From contig DATEMP010000209.1 of assembly GCA_035275545.1 (NCBI GenBank), positions 1-7,408 on the forward strand: a DNA stretch of 7,408 nucleotides, read 5' to 3'. The DNA comes from WS-11 sp035275545. Lineage in GTDB: Bacteria > Eisenbacteria > RBG-16-71-46. The notes beneath the pieces were generated by a model. The model was not told the DNA's origin, did no database searches, and was given only the letters and a program-made list of their open reading frames with translations. Position numbers and translations under genes: made by a program. Within the stretch, counting starts at the first letter, position 1. The number at the start of each line of letters is the position of its first letter. Positions 5,496 through 7,408 of this stretch are shown here, piece after piece.

Positions 5496-6784
5496 TGGCT
5501 GGTTCCGGTACGTGCGTCGTCGCGGCGCTGTTCGCGGTCGAGCTTCACGACCACGTTGGGATCGGGCCGGAATGCCAGGCCGGCGGTGAGGATCCGGTGG
5601 CGCTGCGCGGGATCCTCGAGGCCGGGCCCGGGCACGTCCTCCTGCGTGTCGTTGACCTCGTAGCGCAGGTAGGGGGCGAGACCGTAGCGCGCGCCCGCCG
5701 AGATCTGCTGCGCCACGTCGTACGCGACCTCCACGTAGCCGCCGAAGAAGGACTCGCCCAGCCGGTCGCTCCCGATGAGGCCGAGCGCATCCGAGAGCAG
5801 CGACGCGTCGTTGAGGGTGCCGCGCACGAACAGGCCGCGCGCGTCCACGCCGTTGCGCTGGTAGCGGGCATGCGCCTCGAGCAGCGTCACGGTGGGGGAG
5901 AACGTGGCGCCGGTCTGCGCCGCGTTGCCGGTGAACGCCGACCCGCCGACGAGCAGGCCCGTGGCCGACGTCCAGTCGAGCCGCGCCACGAACGCCGGGT
6001 GCCGCAGCAGGCTCTGCGAGCCCGCCTGGCGGCCGCCGCGGATCGCGTTGGCCGCGTCGAAGTGCTCGGCGTTGAGCCCCTCGATCACGTAGGCGCGGTA
6101 GGCGAGGCCGTTCTCCAGCTCGCCGAAAACGCCCACGCCGTTCCCCGACCAGGTGGTGGGGATGATGCGTCGCTCGGTCTCGGAGCGGCGCGCGCCGTTG
6201 AACACCGGCGGCTCGTGCTGCTCGTTGATCAGGCCAACCGGCGTCAGAAGCTTGCCGGCGCGGACGCCGAACGAGCGCCGGCGCGACCAGTCGAGGTAGG
6301 CGAACTCGAGCGTCGCCTCGCCGGTCAGCTCCGCCGAGCCCTCTCCGGTGCCGGTGTCCACCGACACCTCCGCCTCGTCGCGAACGCCCGAGTGCTCCCA
6401 CTCGAGCTCGGAGTTGAACAGCAGCTCGTCGTTGAACTTGTGGCCCACGTAGACGATCGCGCGCAGGAAGTCGATGCGCTCGATGCCGCCGCTCGGCGTG
6501 CCGTCCTGGCGCTCGCGATCCTGGCGCTCGGCGAGCATCTCGCCGTAGCCGCCGATCGAGACCCCGCGGCCCTTCGCGTACACCTTGCTGGCGGCGGGCG
6601 CGAACCCGAGGCGCGCCGCGTAGGCGGTGGTGTCGGCCACCGCGCCCAGGCGCATCTTCTCGATCTCCTCGGTGAGCACGTCCACCTTGCGCTCCAGCTC
6701 CGCCACGCGATCCTGCGCGAACGCCGGAGCCACCGAAAGCGCCACGCCGAGCATCACCATCGTCCCGATCATCCGATGCTTCAT
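5465..6784 (-). CDS. Outer-membrane beta-barrel porin with N-terminal coiled coil
   Basis: 439 residues. The ATG at 6784 has GGGGAGA a few bases upstream and forms an ATGA overlap with the apbE stop. Residues 1-23 are a signal peptide (MIGTMVMLGVALSVAPAFA, cleavage before Q24). Residues 26-46 are a short heptad-like coiled coil (VAELERKVDVLTEEIEKMR), common in trimeric porins and peptidoglycan-touching barrels. From about residue 74 on there are alternating amphipathic strands (SIGGYGEM, FLRAIVYVGHKF, LLFNSELEWEH, LEFAYLDW, FGVRAGKLLTPVG) and the chain ends in GYLF, the terminal-Phe signal for barrel assembly. The strand wording around GKLLTPVGLINE and PTTWSGNGVGVFGE resembles phosphate-selective porin O/P-type barrels. 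The substrate is not readable. Placed between ApbE and its flavoprotein substrate, it may pass an electron acceptor, a metal or a small solute, or host an electron conduit; that is inference. Confidence 0.9.
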   Translation of the reverse strand: MKHRMIGTMVMLGVALSVAPAFAQDRVAELERKVDVLTEEIEKMRLGAVADTTAYAARLGFAPAASKVYAKGRGVSIGGYGEMLAERQDRERQDGTPSGGIERIDFLRAIVYVGHKFNDELLFNSELEWEHSGVRDEAEVSVDTGTGEGSAELTGEATLEFAYLDWSRRRSFGVRAGKLLTPVGLINEQHEPPVFNGARRSETERRIIPTTWSGNGVGVFGELENGLAYRAYVIEGLNAEHFDAANAIRGGRQAGSQSLLRHPAFVARLDWTSATGLLVGGSAFTGNAAQTGATFSPTVTLLEAHARYQRNGVDARGLFVRGTLNDASLLSDALGLIGSDRLGESFFGGYVEVAYDVAQQISAGARYGLAPYLRYEVNDTQEDVPGPGLEDPAQRHRILTAGLAFRPDPNVVVKLDREQRRDDARTGTSQWNAAVGYLF

Positions 6785-7408
6785 CGCTTCTCCCCTGGTT
6801 TGAGCATGAGCTTCGAGAGTGTGCCGTCGTCCATCCATTGCACGTGAGCGCCGGGCGCGGTCCGTGCCCCGGGAAGGTTCCAGCTCCACGCCCGCACGGT
6901 GCGTCCCGCGGGCTCCAGCCACAGCGCGCCGATTGCGTGCGCGCGCGCGAACGCTTCGGCCCGCACGCGCCCCATGACCAGCAGCGCGGTCGAGAGCGCG
7001 TCGGCGCGGGTCGCGGACCGGCACACCACCGTCACCGTGGCCGCGCCCGGCACCGGGCGCCCGGTGCGCGGATCGAGGATGTGTCCGTAGCGCACGCCGC
7101 CCGCATCGAATCCGCGCTCCGACTGGCCGGAGGTTGAGACGCTCGCGTCGCCGACCTCGAGCTCGACCGCGGGCTCGAGGCGCGAGCCGGGATGGGCGAC
7201 CGCGACCCTCGTCGCCGCGCCCACGCCCATCACCAGCAGCTGGCCGCCGAGATCCAGCGTCGCGTGCCGCACGCCGAGTGCCCCGAGCGTCGCGGCCGCG
7301 CGGTCGAGCGCGTAGCCCTTGCCGATCCCCCCCAGGTCGAGCGCCATGCCGGGCCGCGTGAATCGGACCGTGCGCCCGTCGCGGTCGAGCGCGATCCGGG
7401 TCCAGCCG
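6781..7408 (-). CDS. apbE: ApbE FAD:protein FMN transferase, N-terminal part outside window
   Basis: The frame is open to the window edge, so about 209 C-terminal residues are visible of the family's usual 300-350. The Met at 7347 is internal: the residues before it (WTRIALDRDGRTVRFTRPG) read naturally into the conserved MALDLGGIGKGYALD block. Further family motifs in order, counted from that Met: LDLGGQLLVMG (31-41), VSTSGQSERGF (70-80), GHILDPRTGRPVPGA (88-102), and ADALSTALLVMG (115-126), where D116 and T120 are the expected magnesium ligands. ApbE cleaves FAD and attaches FMN through a phosphoester to Thr/Ser of SGAT-type motifs on exported proteins. Its likely substrate is the FMN-binding protein two genes downstream. 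The TGA overlaps the porin ATG (ATGA). Export or lipidation signals cannot be judged because the 5' end is missing. Confidence 0.95.
   Translation of the reverse strand, partial: GWTRIALDRDGRTVRFTRPGMALDLGGIGKGYALDRAAATLGALGVRHATLDLGGQLLVMGVGAATRVAVAHPGSRLEPAVELEVGDASVSTSGQSERGFDAGGVRYGHILDPRTGRPVPGAATVTVVCRSATRADALSTALLVMGRVRAEAFARAHAIGALWLEPAGRTVRAWSWNLPGARTAPGAHVQWMDDGTLSKLMLKPGEKR

Noticed and set aside
5597..6847. 416-residue + strand frame antisense to the porin
   Set aside because: Composition (Arg/Ala/Val/His) is typical of a reverse-strand shadow; the porin has signal peptide, barrel strands and terminal Phe.
1..7408. CRISPR arrays, tRNA/rRNA genes, insertion-sequence ends or integration sites
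   Set aside because: No regularly spaced direct repeats, tRNA-like clover-leaf, transposase frame or flanking inverted/direct repeats were seen.

Overview
The window is about 70 % G+C with strong third-position G/C bias. It carries an outer-membrane beta-barrel gene, a lipoprotein and Sec signal peptides, so the host is a Gram-negative (diderm) bacterium. The gene content recalls Gemmatimonadota, Eisenbacteria-like or deltaproteobacterial/Myxococcota genomes. That placement is an impression from gene style; no marker gene is present. No tRNA, rRNA, CRISPR array, transposase or integrase was seen.

Left part (1-3144, + strand): two overlapping genes. The first is the C-terminal 561 residues of a HEAT-repeat protein whose start lies before the window. 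The second is a complete HD-GYP-type cyclic-di-GMP phosphodiesterase homologue. The two proteins appear to share a divergent copy of the same N-terminal module and overlap by 8 nt, so they are probably one signalling unit. The unit ends at a long hairpin (3160-3201) in front of a convergent gene.

Middle (3276-3979, - strand): a small exported protein rich in Tyr, Arg, His and Asp, with a Gly-rich hydrophobic segment and a degenerate finger-like Cys/His stretch. It has a perfect Shine-Dalgarno sequence and a near-consensus sigma-54 promoter sits 45-60 bases upstream of its start.

Right part (3980-7408, - strand): a tightly packed five-gene run, read right to left. It encodes ApbE flavin transferase (5' end outside the window), a coiled-coil outer-membrane porin, a secreted FMN-binding protein with the SGAT flavinylation motif, a four-helix membrane protein of unknown function, and a lipoprotein cupredoxin whose two halves are in swapped order (circular permutation). 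Three of the four junctions are ATGA stop/start overlaps and the fourth is a 31-nt overlap, so this is almost certainly one operon. ApbE would covalently load FMN onto the FMN-binding protein. The membrane protein, the flavoprotein, the cupredoxin and the porin would then form an envelope electron-transfer route between the inner membrane and an outer-membrane barrel. Enzyme and substrate for ApbE and the FMN-binding protein are established for the families; the overall route is inference and is the best candidate here for an undescribed system.
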